Source of the DNA: Flavobacterium psychroterrae
Lineage (GTDB): Bacteria; Bacteroidota; Bacteroidia; Flavobacteriales; Flavobacteriaceae
Length of the DNA: 64,000 nucleotides
Reading direction: 5' to 3'
Assembly: GCF_018380615.1 (NCBI RefSeq)
Contig: NZ_JAGYVZ010000003.1
Span: 309,200-373,199 of the forward strand
The notes beneath the pieces are model-generated. The model did no database searches. It had not been told where the DNA came from and worked only from the letters and a program-made list of their open reading frames with translations. This document shows, in pieces, positions 17,881-26,798 of the stretch (positions are counted from its first letter, which is position 1; every line of letters starts with the position of its first letter). The translations under genes and the position numbers were made by a program.

Positions 17881-18048
17881 TTTCAAGGTCACAATTTGTG
17901 ACCTTGAAACTTGAACTCGCAAACTGCGACCTCAAGATTAAGAAAATAACTCGCTGAAAATGAGTAATATTCTTTAAGGTCGCAAAATGCGACCTTAAAG
18001 AATCCAAAAATTAAAAATTAGAGGTCACAAATTGTGACCTCTAATTTT
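17881..18048. repeat. Cluster of four hairpins with GGTCRCAA core
   Basis: The 309-base gap after the ORF6N gene holds palindromes at 17881-17909 (14-base perfect arms), 17911-17935 (degenerate), 17969-18003 (16-base arms, 3-base loop) and 18014-18048 (17-base perfect arms). All share GGTCRCA near the centre, but the outer arms differ between copies (TTTCAA, ATTCTTTAA, AAAATTAGA) while remaining complementary within each copy. They are not CRISPR repeats, since spacing and repeat sequence vary. Function is unknown. Confidence 0.85.
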
Positions 18049-18082
18049 GATAAGATCACTTAACCACATTCTCTAAAATTCA

Positions 18083-18178
18083 CATTTAAACCTTCAAGAA
18101 AACATTGCAATCTATCCAAATTCCAATTTAAACTTTACTTTTGCCAAAAGAAAGTTTTTAGAAAGAATCCAATCAACT
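18083..18178 (+). pseudogene. Remnant of a second CapK-like C-terminus
   Basis: Read in the frame starting 18083, this stretch encodes LNLQENIAIYPNSNLNFTF then AKRKFLER, closely matching the C-terminus of the CapK-like protein at 15970-17298 (KEAIALYLEPNLNFTF then TKKLVLER). A TAA precedes it in frame and no start or upstream domain remains. The matching DNA (18125-18166 against 17216-17257) is similar but diverged. It is taken as the decayed end of a tandem paralogue whose body was lost or replaced by the ORF6N cassette. Confidence 0.7.
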
Positions 18179-18179
18179 T

Positions 18180-19268
18180 ATGAAAATCACTATAATCGCT
18201 GGTGCAAGACCTAATTTTATAAAAATAGCACCAATTATTAATGCAATAAAAAGCAAACAAAATGAAGGTTTTGATCTTTCATTTCGATTGGTTCATACTG
18301 GTCAGCATTATGATAAAAATCTAAGCGATACTTTTTTTGAAGAATTAAATATCCCAAAACCAAATGTCAATTTAGAAGTTAAAAGTGGTTCTCAGGCAGA
18401 ACAAACTGCTGCGATTATGATTGCATTTGAAAAAGAATTACTTCAAAATCCTTGTGATTTGATTTTAGTTGTTGGTGATGTAAATTCAACAATGGCGTGT
18501 TCGATTGTAGCAAAAAAATGCAACACAAAAGTAGCGCATGTCGAAGCCGGAATTCGTTCCGGAGATTTGACAATGCCCGAGGAAATCAACAGAATGTTGA
18601 CGGATAGTATTACCGATTACTTTTTTACAACCTCAACTTCTGCTTCAGAAAATCTACATAAATTGGGTTCAAATCCTGAAAACGTACATTTTGTGGGCAA
18701 TGTTATGATTGATACTTTATACCAAAATATCAACAGAATTTCGGTTCCGGATTTTTGGCAAGAACATCAATTAAGCGAAAAAAATTATATTATTCTAACT
18801 TTACATCGTCCCGGAAATGTTGATGAAGTTTCTTCCTTAATTGAACTTCTTCACGGAATTGATGATTTAGTGAATGATAAAAAAATACTGTTTCCTATTC
18901 ATCCAAGAACTCAGGCGATTTTAGGAGAGCGTGATATTCAATTCAAAAATATCATTTTTGTTGCGCCACAAGGTTACTTGAATTTCATGTATTTAATCAA
19001 AAATAGTTTTGCCGTTATTACCGATAGCGGTGGAATTTCTGAAGAAACAACCGTAATGGCAATTCCGTGTTTCACAATGCGAAATAACACCGAAAGACCT
19101 GAAACTGAAACCATTGGTTCTAATACAATTGTAGGAACATCGTTAGAAAATTTAAAAAATGTCTTTGGTCTGTTCTTGAAAAATGGCGCACGCAAAAGCG
19201 GCATTCCGGAATTATGGGACGGAAAAGCATCTGAAAGAATTATTTCAATTTTATTGGATAAAAAATAA
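18180..19268 (+). CDS. wecB: UDP-N-acetylglucosamine 2-epimerase (non-hydrolysing)
   Basis: Interconverts UDP-GlcNAc and UDP-ManNAc, or a related UDP-sugar, for surface polysaccharide. The 362-residue protein begins with the nucleotide-binding GARPNFIKIAPII (about 7-19), then HTGQHYDKNLSD, VVGDVNSTMA, HVEAGIRSGD and, in the C-terminal half, TLHRPGNVDE, HPRTQ and TDSGGISEETTVM. All are family hallmarks. It overlaps the next glycosyltransferase gene by one base (TAATG). WbjD/FnlC-type epimerases of the FucNAc pathway look alike and are an alternative, given the WbuB-like neighbour. Confidence 0.9.
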   Translation: MKITIIAGARPNFIKIAPIINAIKSKQNEGFDLSFRLVHTGQHYDKNLSDTFFEELNIPKPNVNLEVKSGSQAEQTAAIMIAFEKELLQNPCDLILVVGDVNSTMACSIVAKKCNTKVAHVEAGIRSGDLTMPEEINRMLTDSITDYFFTTSTSASENLHKLGSNPENVHFVGNVMIDTLYQNINRISVPDFWQEHQLSEKNYIILTLHRPGNVDEVSSLIELLHGIDDLVNDKKILFPIHPRTQAILGERDIQFKNIIFVAPQGYLNFMYLIKNSFAVITDSGGISEETTVMAIPCFTMRNNTERPETETIGSNTIVGTSLENLKNVFGLFLKNGARKSGIPELWDGKASERIISILLDKK

Positions 19269-20455
19269 TGAATGACATTTTAATTATATCAAATTATTAT
19301 CCACCGGAAAAAGGTGCTGCCGCCAATAGAATTGAGCAACTGGCTTTGAAGTTAAATCAAAACGGATATGAAGTTTCGGTGATTTCACCGTTGCCAAATT
19401 ATCCTAAAGGCGAATTGTTTCCGGAATATAAAGGTCGCTTTTCGGTTACCGAAAAAATTCAGAATATCACGCTAAAGCGTCTTTGGATTTATCCAAGTAA
19501 TAGTTCGAATATTTTTAAACGAATTGTTTCAACGCTTTCATTCTCAACCACTTTGTTTTTCTATTTACTTTTTGCTAAAACGCCTAAAAAAGTAATTGTG
19601 CAATCTCCACCTTTATTGCTTTCTTTTATTTCTGTTTTTACACTTTGGCTTAAAAGAAAAACAATAATTCTAAATGTTTCAGATCTTTGGCCAACGGCTG
19701 CTATTGAACTTCAGGTGTTAAAGAAAAATAGCTTTTCACATAAAATGCTGCTTTTTATTGAACGTTTTATTTATAAAAAAGCAACTCATATTTTTGGTCA
19801 GTCGAATGAGATCATTACGCACATTCATTCGATGTTTCCTGAAAAAAATTGCTTTTTATATCGTAACTATCCGGATCATTTTGTAGAAGATTTTCTTGTA
19901 GATAAAGACAATCCAAATAAAGCAATTAAACTTTTTTACGCCGGTTTATTGGGCGTTGCACAAGGTGTTTTTGAACTTATTCAACAATTGAATTTAGAAA
20001 ATCTAAACATTGAATTGCATATTTTTGGCGACGGTGCAGAGAAAACTCAGATTGTAAATTACCTCAACCAAAATCCAAATAAAAAAATCTTTTTCCACGG
20101 AATGCTGGAACGTAATGTTCTGCATGAAACTTTAAAGGATTTTGACATTGCTCTTGTTCCGCTAAAAACGAGGATTTATGGTTCTGTACCTTCAAAAATA
20201 TTTGAATATAGTGCTTTAGGATTTCCTTCTCTTTATTTTGGAGGAGGCGAAGGCGAAGATATTGTGAAAGAAAATAATCTCGGATGGGTTGTTCCTGTTG
20301 AAGATTTTGAGCAATTAAATGCTACTTTAGTCCAAATTTCAGCATTAGGAAAAGATGAAATTCAAAAGATGAAAAAGAATATTTTTCTTCATGCAAAAAA
20401 TCATTTTAATCTTGATCGACAAATGAAGGAATTGATTGAAAACAATGCTTTTTAA
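19268..20455 (+). CDS. Glycosyltransferase family 4 (WbuB-like)
   Basis: A 395-residue GT-B glycosyltransferase. The N-terminal domain has SNYYPPEKGAAANRIEQLA (about 7-25); a hydrophobic pair of helices lies near 85-125. The donor-binding domain has FYAGLLGVAQGVFELI, HIFGDGAEK, and the EX7E-type segment PSKIFEYSALGFPSLYFGGG (split as PSKIFEYSALG and FPSLYFGGG, about 307-326). It most resembles WbuB, which adds an N-acetylated deoxy sugar in O-antigen synthesis; the actual sugar is not readable. Translation is coupled to the epimerase gene. Confidence 0.85.
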   Translation: MNDILIISNYYPPEKGAAANRIEQLALKLNQNGYEVSVISPLPNYPKGELFPEYKGRFSVTEKIQNITLKRLWIYPSNSSNIFKRIVSTLSFSTTLFFYLLFAKTPKKVIVQSPPLLLSFISVFTLWLKRKTIILNVSDLWPTAAIELQVLKKNSFSHKMLLFIERFIYKKATHIFGQSNEIITHIHSMFPEKNCFLYRNYPDHFVEDFLVDKDNPNKAIKLFYAGLLGVAQGVFELIQQLNLENLNIELHIFGDGAEKTQIVNYLNQNPNKKIFFHGMLERNVLHETLKDFDIALVPLKTRIYGSVPSKIFEYSALGFPSLYFGGGEGEDIVKENNLGWVVPVEDFEQLNATLVQISALGKDEIQKMKKNIFLHAKNHFNLDRQMKELIENNAF

Positions 20456-20472
20456 GCAACTTGTTATAAACG

Positions 20473-20512
20473 AAAACGGGCAAATATCTATTGAATATTT
20501 GCCCGTTTTTTT
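20473..20512. terminator. Bidirectional terminator
   Basis: Perfect 15-base arms (AAAACGGGCAAATAT and complement) with a short loop and a T-run, between the convergent GT4 and UDP-glucuronate decarboxylase genes. The T-run abuts the stop codon of the latter. Confidence 0.9.
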
Positions 20513-21494
20513 ATTTTATATAACTCGAAAAATCTTTATGTTCTTCTTTTGAAAGTTCTTCTTTTGAAAGTGATCTGAAATAATCATATGTGATTTTCAT
20601 TCCTTCGGCGCGATCTACTTTTGCTTCCCAACCTAATAATTCTTTTGCTTTTGTAGTATCTGGCTGGCGTTGTAACGGATCATTTATAGGCAACGGGTGA
20701 TAGACTACTTTTTGATTGGTTCCGGTTAATTTAATGATTTCTTCGGCAAAATCCTTAATCGTGATTTCGTCCGGATTTCCAATATTTACAGGAAATACGT
20801 AATCTGAATGTAATAATCTGAAAATACCTTCGACCTGATCGTCAACATAACAGAAAGAACGGGTTTGCATTCCGTCTCCAAAGATGGTTAAATCTTCTCC
20901 GCGAAGTGCCTGACCGATAAAAGCCGGAATTACACGTCCGTCATTCAGTCTCATTCTTGGTCCGTAAGTATTAAAAATACGCACAATTCTGGTTTCTACG
21001 CCGTGAAATGTATGATACGCCATTGTAATCGATTCCTGAAAACGTTTTGCTTCGTCATAAACGCCACGCGGACCAATTGTATTTACGTTTCCGTAATATT
21101 CTTCGGTTTGTGGGTGAACTAATGGATCTCCGTAAACTTCAGAAGTTGAAGCAATCAAAATTCTTGCTTTTTTGACTCTTGCTAATCCAAGTAAATTATG
21201 TGTTCCTAAAGATCCAACTTTCAAAGTTTGAATTGGAATTTTCAAATAATCTATTGGACTTGCCGGCGAAGCAAAATGTAAAATATAATCTAAGTCACCA
21301 GGAACGTGGACAAACTTGGTGATATCGTGATGATAAAATTCGAAATGTTCTAATTTGAATAAATGCTCTATATTTTTAAGATCTCCGGTAATCAGATTAT
21401 CCATTCCAATAACATAATAGCCCTCTTTAATGAATCGGTCACACAAATGTGATCCTAAAAATCCTGCAGCTCCGGTAATAAGTATTCTTTTCAT
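20511..21494 (-). CDS. UDP-glucuronate decarboxylase (UXS)
   Basis: Converts UDP-glucuronate to UDP-xylose and CO2, an NAD-dependent SDR-type reaction supplying xylose for polysaccharide. The 327-residue protein has the Rossmann loop [15 protein letters not shown] (about 7-21), the family motif [14 protein letters not shown] (about 116-129), the catalytic pair Tyr146 and Lys150 in YDEAK, and [14 protein letters not shown]. These are characteristic of UXS rather than GalE. It is convergent with the glycosyltransferase pair and probably belongs to the same surface polysaccharide pathway. Confidence 0.92.
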   Translation of the reverse strand: MKRILITGAAGFLGSHLCDRFIKEGYYVIGMDNLITGDLKNIEHLFKLEHFEFYHHDITKFVHVPGDLDYILHFASPASPIDYLKIPIQTLKVGSLGTHNLLGLARVKKARILIASTSEVYGDPLVHPQTEEYYGNVNTIGPRGVYDEAKRFQESITMAYHTFHGVETRIVRIFNTYGPRMRLNDGRVIPAFIGQALRGEDLTIFGDGMQTRSFCYVDDQVEGIFRLLHSDYVFPVNIGNPDEITIKDFAEEIIKLTGTNQKVVYHPLPINDPLQRQPDTTKAKELLGWEAKVDRAEGMKITYDYFRSLSKEELSKEEHKDFSSYIK

Positions 21495-21660
21495 AGTATT
21501 TAATTATACATCGCAAATGTAACTGATTTAGAAAATTATAGAAACTATTCTAAAAAAACTGTCTAAAATTAATTTCTCATTATTTAAATATCATCTGTTA
21601 ACATTTTATGAGTAACAAAAAACAGTCATAAAAAGAGATAGAATAATTATAATTTTTTTA

Positions 21661-22017
21661 TCAATTAGTTTTTTTTAGGTAAATGTTATGAGATTCATGC
21701 ACAGAGATTATCCTATTGAGAAATAAAGTATCACCTAATATTTCTATAGAGAAAAACCCAAGATCATTACTAATAATTAGTTTAGAACAATCCTCCGCTA
21801 GTTTACATGAAGTTGGTTTATTATTTATTGTAACAATTCCATTTTCATTAAAAATCCATATATCAAGATTGTTTGTTGGAGTTATTCTGTATGGTAATTG
21901 TGTATAATATGTTTTCCATTTTCCATAAATTTGGTTGCATAAATCGGTTGTTTCTGTTTGTGCAGAAAGATTAAAAGCAATAAATAGAAAAAACAAATAT
22001 GTAGATTTTACATACAT
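21661..22017 (-). CDS. Secreted lipocalin-like hypothetical protein
   Basis: A 118-residue protein with a signal peptide (MYVKSTYLFFLFIAFNLSAQ, cleavage after Ala-Gln likely). The mature part starts with GKWKTYYTQLPYR and continues with a series of short strands (DIWIFNENGIVTINN, KLIISNDLGFFSIEIL), the pattern of small lipocalin-like beta-barrels of Flavobacteria. Ligand and role unknown. It follows the DUF6909 gene by 60 bases on the same strand. Confidence 0.6.
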   Translation of the reverse strand: MYVKSTYLFFLFIAFNLSAQTETTDLCNQIYGKWKTYYTQLPYRITPTNNLDIWIFNENGIVTINNKPTSCKLAEDCSKLIISNDLGFFSIEILGDTLFLNRIISVHESHNIYLKKTN

Positions 22018-22077
22018 TTATAATACAATTTAGTCCAATTATTTATCATCCCTTTTAATTCAAGTATATAATCTCGC

Positions 22078-23757
22078 TTATTTTACGTTGAAAATTTGTT
22101 CTAAAATCTTAATTGTAATCAAATAAGTCGGCTTCACACCTGTAGTTCCCAATCCGCCTGAAGCTAATGTACTTCCGGTTTCTAATGGATTATCTGATGC
22201 ATAATAGGCATAACGAACTTTGATATCGTGAGGAACACTTTTTCTGATTTTTGATGCTGACTGAATTGCTTTTTGGTAATAAGAACCTTCCATTTCAAGA
22301 CCAATTACTCCCCAGGTCGATTCGTGAAAGAATTTCAGTAAATCTCTGTTTTGTAATGATGTTCCCAGAACTGTAACCATTGCACCTTCAAAAACTGCAA
22401 TATCATTTCCTTCGAACATTTTGCCTGTTAATTCGTTTTCGAAGAAATAATTATCGGCAGTTCCTTCGTTTATATGTGCAGTTGGGATCATGATATCGCC
22501 TTTTCCGCCTTCCAGAATTCCGGCTTTACCCATTATTGAAACTGATTTTACATTTAGTAAAGTTTCTTTTTTGTATGGTTTTAAAAGTTCGTCGATTGTT
22601 TCGTAAGCCTGCTCACCAAAAGCATAATCCATTACAATTATCACAGGAGCTGACTCCTCAAGAACTGTTTTTGGAAATGCTGTTTTTGCCCAGTCAATTT
22701 TGGCTGTGTCAAAAATCTGAACATCAATATTTGTTCCTGAACTGTCAAGTACGGAAATCATACCGTTTTTTAAAGCCAATTCTTCAACATGACTTCGGGT
22801 TTCTTTAGCGCCTGATTTACTTAATTCTTCATAAATATAAAAATCAGATTTCTCCTTGAATTTCGTTTTCAACAATGGCGTTGCAAAAATAGAATTCATC
22901 ACACTGTGCATATTTGCACTTATTACGTGAATTGGACGCTTTAATAGATCATTTGCCTTTAAAACCTCCTTGATGTTTGTTGCCCAGATTTCACCGTGAA
23001 TATGATGTCCTAAACGCTCTCTTAAAACTGGACTAAAAGTGATCGTGCGTTTATTATTTTCTATTACTTCTTCTATCGCTAATTTTCCTAACCAATAAAT
23101 AACATGCAGGAAACGATCCGGAGCATTTTCTGATCCAAAAGCATCATAGATATCTAAGACCTCTTCAAATGTACGTGCCAAAATATTAGCAACATGCGAG
23201 ATTGCTTTTTCTTTTTCTATTTGAGAAAGCTTTTTGGTCTGTAAAACAGCTTGTTCTAATTTCATCCAATCGCGTGAAACTTCACCGCCATCGTCTAATA
23301 AAACTCTGTTTTTAATTTTATGAGATTCTATGAAAATAAAAGTCAAATGTGTCAAAATATCATAAATATCTGATCGCCCGCGAGTGATCTCAACATTCAT
23401 TTGCTCTTCATCGATTCTATAGCAATTTCTTCTTCTTTTTGGAGGAACAATTGCCTGAAAATGCGATTTAGAATATCCTTCGTCTGATGTTAAATTGATG
23501 AATCGACATTGCTCAATTCCTATTGGTAAACGCTCTATAACGTACAAAAGTCCGTTAAGTTCAACTTTTTCCTCGCCTATATTTCCGTAGATTTCCGGAC
23601 GTAATGCTAATAATGATTCACGTAAACTATCGCCCGAAACTCCCATTGGTTTATAAAAACCACGGTTGAATAAGTGACGCATTGTAATGTACATTTTTTC
23701 GATTGCCGCAGATGATTCCTGCGCTCTTGATCTTGATATATTTTTGGTTTCTTTCAT
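22078..23757 (-). CDS. DUF6909 family protein
   Basis: A 559-residue soluble protein of unknown function, conserved in Flavobacteriaceae. The N-terminal half starts SRAQESSAAIEKMYITMRHLF and has RRRNCYRIDEEQMNVEITRGRSD, split as RRRNCYRIDEEQ and EITRGRSDIYDIL. The C-terminal half (from about residue 370) looks like a nucleoside-phosphorylase/AMP-nucleosidase-type fold: VIIVMDYAFGEQAYE, GKAGILEGGKGDIMIPT and the acid-containing GLEMEGSYYQKAI, similar to the MEG motif of purine nucleoside phosphorylases. That link is a reading of motifs, not a database match. Confidence 0.72.
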   Translation of the reverse strand: MKETKNISRSRAQESSAAIEKMYITMRHLFNRGFYKPMGVSGDSLRESLLALRPEIYGNIGEEKVELNGLLYVIERLPIGIEQCRFINLTSDEGYSKSHFQAIVPPKRRRNCYRIDEEQMNVEITRGRSDIYDILTHLTFIFIESHKIKNRVLLDDGGEVSRDWMKLEQAVLQTKKLSQIEKEKAISHVANILARTFEEVLDIYDAFGSENAPDRFLHVIYWLGKLAIEEVIENNKRTITFSPVLRERLGHHIHGEIWATNIKEVLKANDLLKRPIHVISANMHSVMNSIFATPLLKTKFKEKSDFYIYEELSKSGAKETRSHVEELALKNGMISVLDSSGTNIDVQIFDTAKIDWAKTAFPKTVLEESAPVIIVMDYAFGEQAYETIDELLKPYKKETLLNVKSVSIMGKAGILEGGKGDIMIPTAHINEGTADNYFFENELTGKMFEGNDIAVFEGAMVTVLGTSLQNRDLLKFFHESTWGVIGLEMEGSYYQKAIQSASKIRKSVPHDIKVRYAYYASDNPLETGSTLASGGLGTTGVKPTYLITIKILEQIFNVK

Positions 23758-23923
23758 GCTTGTTTATTTAAAAAAATCTTCTGTTTCAGAAGATGTATAT
23801 ATGTTTTGTTAAACGAAATTAGGAATTAAAAATGTTAATTCAACTGAAATCTGCTCATGTCATTATTTAATCACATTTACTAAACTAAGATTAACAACTT
23901 GAATTACCTCACATTCCGCTACT

Positions 23924-24328
23924 TTATGGGGTCCTTCCATAAAAAAACCTTTTAATTCTATCTTTATGTAATTCATATAATGTTTCATTTAATATCCACA
24001 TTTTTGCCTTACCTGAAGTTGAAACACGTATAGATTTATCTAAAATGATATTATTTTCATTATCTAAAAATTCAGGCCAAATCATCCATAATTGTTTTAA
24101 ATTTTCATCACCTGAATACATAAAATCTGAACGATATCCCTGAATTGGATTTACTGTTTTTCTTCCTCCTTCTTCTTCAGAGAAAAAACGATACTGAACT
24201 ATAAAATCACATTCCCGATTTCTGACGTGCTCATATGGTATATGACTATTCACTTTTGTCTCCTGTTTCAATTTATCTGTAATATCTTTAGATAAAACTT
24301 TAAATATGTGACTATTTATAATTTTCAA
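23924..24328 (-). CDS. Stand-alone EF-Tu domain 3-like protein
   Basis: A 134-residue protein. FIVQYRFFSEEEGGRKT (about 43-59), QGYRSDFMYSGDEN (about 63-76) and KAKMWILNE echo the C-terminal beta-barrel of elongation factor Tu (EEGGRxT and SGYRPQF). Such single-barrel proteins occur in Bacteroidota with unknown role. The start is TTG at 24328, inside the last codons of the upstream gene (17-base overlap), so translation should be coupled; the first in-frame ATG lies in the middle of the barrel. It is an isolated pair between DUF6909 and the GH3 gene. Confidence 0.6.
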   Translation of the reverse strand: MKIINSHIFKVLSKDITDKLKQETKVNSHIPYEHVRNRECDFIVQYRFFSEEEGGRKTVNPIQGYRSDFMYSGDENLKQLWMIWPEFLDNENNIILDKSIRVSTSGKAKMWILNETLYELHKDRIKRFFYGRTP

Positions 24329-24650
24329 AATCGACTTCTATTTTTTGAAAGTTTTTATTTTCTGATAATAACAAATCTATCCTAATAATACATTCCTGAT
24401 TTTCATCTGCCATTATAAAGGCGAAACCCCAAATGTCTTTTGAAATGGAAAAAGAACCAATATCAGACTTAACATCAAGTAAGTATTCGTCATTTATCCA
24501 AAGGTCACTAATTGTATCAACTTCTGGATTTATTGCTGCAATTGAATCAAAAAAATCAGGAAAAAAATCTTCATTTTCAGCACCGCTAAATATGTCAATA
24601 AGTAATTCCTGCGCTTTATATCCGGGTCTTAAATGATATTTATACTTCAT
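24312..24650 (-). CDS. Hypothetical acidic protein
   Basis: A 112-residue acidic protein without signal peptide or membrane helix. It begins MKYKYHLRPGYKAQELLIDIF and has alternating strand-like segments (YLLDVKSDIGSFSIS, WGFAFIMADENQECIIRIDLLL). No family is recognised. Size, acidity and the overlapping partner gene recall toxin-immunity proteins, but no toxin gene is adjacent and this is speculation. ATG at 24650 lies 15 bases after the stop of the GH3 gene, so it may be cotranscribed with it. Confidence 0.55.
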   Translation of the reverse strand: MKYKYHLRPGYKAQELLIDIFSGAENEDFFPDFFDSIAAINPEVDTISDLWINDEYLLDVKSDIGSFSISKDIWGFAFIMADENQECIIRIDLLLSENKNFQKIEVDFENYK

Positions 24651-24665
24651 AAAATAAAGTTTTCT

Positions 24666-26150
24666 TTATTTCAGATTATCTGCAATATTTCTGTCATTGG
24701 ATAATCTCGGAATTTTATTCTGCCCTCCTAATTTTCCTTGTGATTTCATATAATCCTGAAAGCCATTTTTAGAAACTTTGGTTACAACCACTTTTCGCAG
24801 CACATTTCCGGTGATTAAATCGTCGTAATAAATGTTTTGTTTTCGCATTGAATCGTCAATTGCTTCGGCGAAAGCTTCGATATTTTCAGGCTCATTTTCA
24901 AATTCAACCAGCCATTCATGATACGGTAATCCGCTTGATGGGTTTATTTGAGGCGCAACAGTAAATTCGTTGATTACAATTTTGGTTCCTTCTGTGGCTT
25001 CTTTCATTGCCTTTTCGACTTCGTTGGCAATAACGTGTTCGCCAAAAGCCGAAATATAATGTTTGATTCGTCCGGAAACAATAACCCGATGCGGAAACAA
25101 CGATGTAAACTGAACGGTATCGCCAATATTATAACGCCAAAGTCCGGCATTTGTAGAAACAATCAAAGCATAATTAACGCCTGTTTCGACTTCGCCAATT
25201 GTATAACTTTTCGGATTTTCCGTAAAAAATTCGTCGGCTTTAATGAACTCGTAGAAAATTCCCGAATTCAATAACAACAACATTCCTTTTGCTTTTTGAG
25301 AATCCTGATAGGCAAAAAACCCTTCCGAAGCCGGAAACAACTCAATGCTGTCTACTTTTCGCCCGATCATTTTTTCGAATTTCGCGCGATACGGTTCATA
25401 ATTGACTCCGCCGTAAATAAACAAATTGAAGTTTTTGAATAAATCTCCTATTTTCTTTCCACCGCTTTTTTCCTGTAATCGCTCAAAATACATTTGTACC
25501 CAGGACGGAATTCCGGAAATTATGGTCATATCCTGATCGATAGTTTCCTCAACAATGGCATTTACTTTTGTATCCCAATCTTCGATACAATTGGTTTCCC
25601 ATGATGGCATTCGGTTTTTTTGGAGATATTTAGGTACAAAATGCGCTCCTATTCCTGATAACCTTCCAAATTTGATTCCGTACTTTTCAACAAGAATTGG
25701 GCTTCCTTGCAGGAAAATCATTTTTCCATCGACAAAATCAGCATTTCCGGTTTCATGTATGTAATGTAAAATCGCATTTCTTGAAGCCTCAATATGATAT
25801 GGCATTGATTGTTTAGTTAACGGAATATATTTTGCTCCGGAAGTTGTTCCCGAAGTTTTAGCAAAATAAAGCGGTTTGCCTTTCCATAGAATATTTTTTT
25901 CTCCCATTCGAACCTTGTCGATATAAGGCTTTAAATCTTCATAATCACGAACCGGAACAAGTTTCTTAAAATCATGAACCGTATTTATTTTATCAAAATG
26001 ATGATCAGTCCCAAATTGAGTTTTTCTGGCACTATTTATTAAACTTTTAAATACTGCTTCTTGAGTTTCGACAGGTTTATTAGCCCAAGCCTGAGTTTTA
26101 TAGTATATTTTGCTCGCAAATAATTTTGCTGCTACTGATTTTATAGACAT
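24666..26150 (-). CDS. GH3 auxin-responsive promoter family protein
   Basis: A 494-residue member of the GH3 branch of adenylate-forming enzymes; plant members conjugate acyl acids to amino acids. The ATP loop is KTSGTTSGAKYIPLTKQ (about 93-109), followed by LFPASEGFFAYQD (about 272-284) and WRYNIGDTVQFT (about 331-342), with a C-terminal domain containing KHYISAFGEHVIANEVE. Bacteroidota homologues are common, with unknown substrate. It forms a likely operon with the two small genes downstream and the coiled-coil membrane protein 11 bases upstream. Confidence 0.88.
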   Translation of the reverse strand: MSIKSVAAKLFASKIYYKTQAWANKPVETQEAVFKSLINSARKTQFGTDHHFDKINTVHDFKKLVPVRDYEDLKPYIDKVRMGEKNILWKGKPLYFAKTSGTTSGAKYIPLTKQSMPYHIEASRNAILHYIHETGNADFVDGKMIFLQGSPILVEKYGIKFGRLSGIGAHFVPKYLQKNRMPSWETNCIEDWDTKVNAIVEETIDQDMTIISGIPSWVQMYFERLQEKSGGKKIGDLFKNFNLFIYGGVNYEPYRAKFEKMIGRKVDSIELFPASEGFFAYQDSQKAKGMLLLLNSGIFYEFIKADEFFTENPKSYTIGEVETGVNYALIVSTNAGLWRYNIGDTVQFTSLFPHRVIVSGRIKHYISAFGEHVIANEVEKAMKEATEGTKIVINEFTVAPQINPSSGLPYHEWLVEFENEPENIEAFAEAIDDSMRKQNIYYDDLITGNVLRKVVVTKVSKNGFQDYMKSQGKLGGQNKIPRLSNDRNIADNLK

Positions 26151-26161
26151 TTGCTATAGTA

Positions 26162-26662
26162 TTATTTTTTGTCACTTTTGTTTTTACTTCGCTTTTTTTC
26201 GTCTGACTCTTTCTCTGTCTTCGCTACTTCTTCTCTTAATTTAAGTTCTGCTTCAGAAGCTGTCATATTAACATCAGAATGTTCATCAGTTTCAGCTAAA
26301 ATCGAGTCTTTATTGAATTTTGCATAATCTAATTCTCCTCTTAATACTTTTTGAATTCCGTGTATATAAGCTTCATTTTTCTTTAAAGCTGTTTCTAATG
26401 AATCAGATTTAATGGCTAATTCTGTAGCATTCTTTTTTAATTCAGAAGAAGAATATCCCGGAATAAACTCGCGTAAAGGCGTAAAAGCAATAATGAAAGT
26501 AGTGATTAAAATTAAAAATATTCCGCCTAATGTGAATGTTACAAATACATTCATCAGGGTAAGTTTGAACGAAAAAATTTCTTCAAAAGTGTTTTCATTC
26601 AAAATTACCAATCGGTTTTTAATAAATAAATTTTTTCTGAAATTGAATTTTTTCTTATCCAT
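26162..26662 (-). CDS. Membrane-anchored coiled-coil protein (M23 peptidase N-terminal type)
   Basis: A 166-residue protein: basic N-terminus with NRLVILNENTFEEIFSFKLT (about 17-36), one membrane helix (about 39-62), FTPLREFIPGYSSSELKKNA (about 64-83), a heptad-like segment, and a Lys/Glu-rich tail ending SKNKSDKK. The N-terminal layout is the one I recall from flavobacterial M23-type peptidoglycan peptidases, yet here no peptidase domain follows. It may be a regulator or scaffold. It is encoded just upstream of the GH3 gene on the same strand. Confidence 0.65.
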   Translation of the reverse strand: MDKKKFNFRKNLFIKNRLVILNENTFEEIFSFKLTLMNVFVTFTLGGIFLILITTFIIAFTPLREFIPGYSSSELKKNATELAIKSDSLETALKKNEAYIHGIQKVLRGELDYAKFNKDSILAETDEHSDVNMTASEAELKLREEVAKTEKESDEKKRSKNKSDKK

Positions 26663-26798
26663 TATGGTTGTTTAATACGAGCAAATATAATAATTAATCA
26701 TCTTGTTAATGTCTGATAACAATAAAGGAATACAGTTATTTCATCATTTTATAAAATATTTAACGCTATAAGATATGAATATTTTAATCCAAATCCTG

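Noticed and set aside
17731..18007. Two overlapping minus-strand frames after the ORF6N gene
   Set aside because: They are read through palindromes; their SLRSHFATL-like peptides arise because the hairpin arms repeat the same DNA as the ORF6N coding region.
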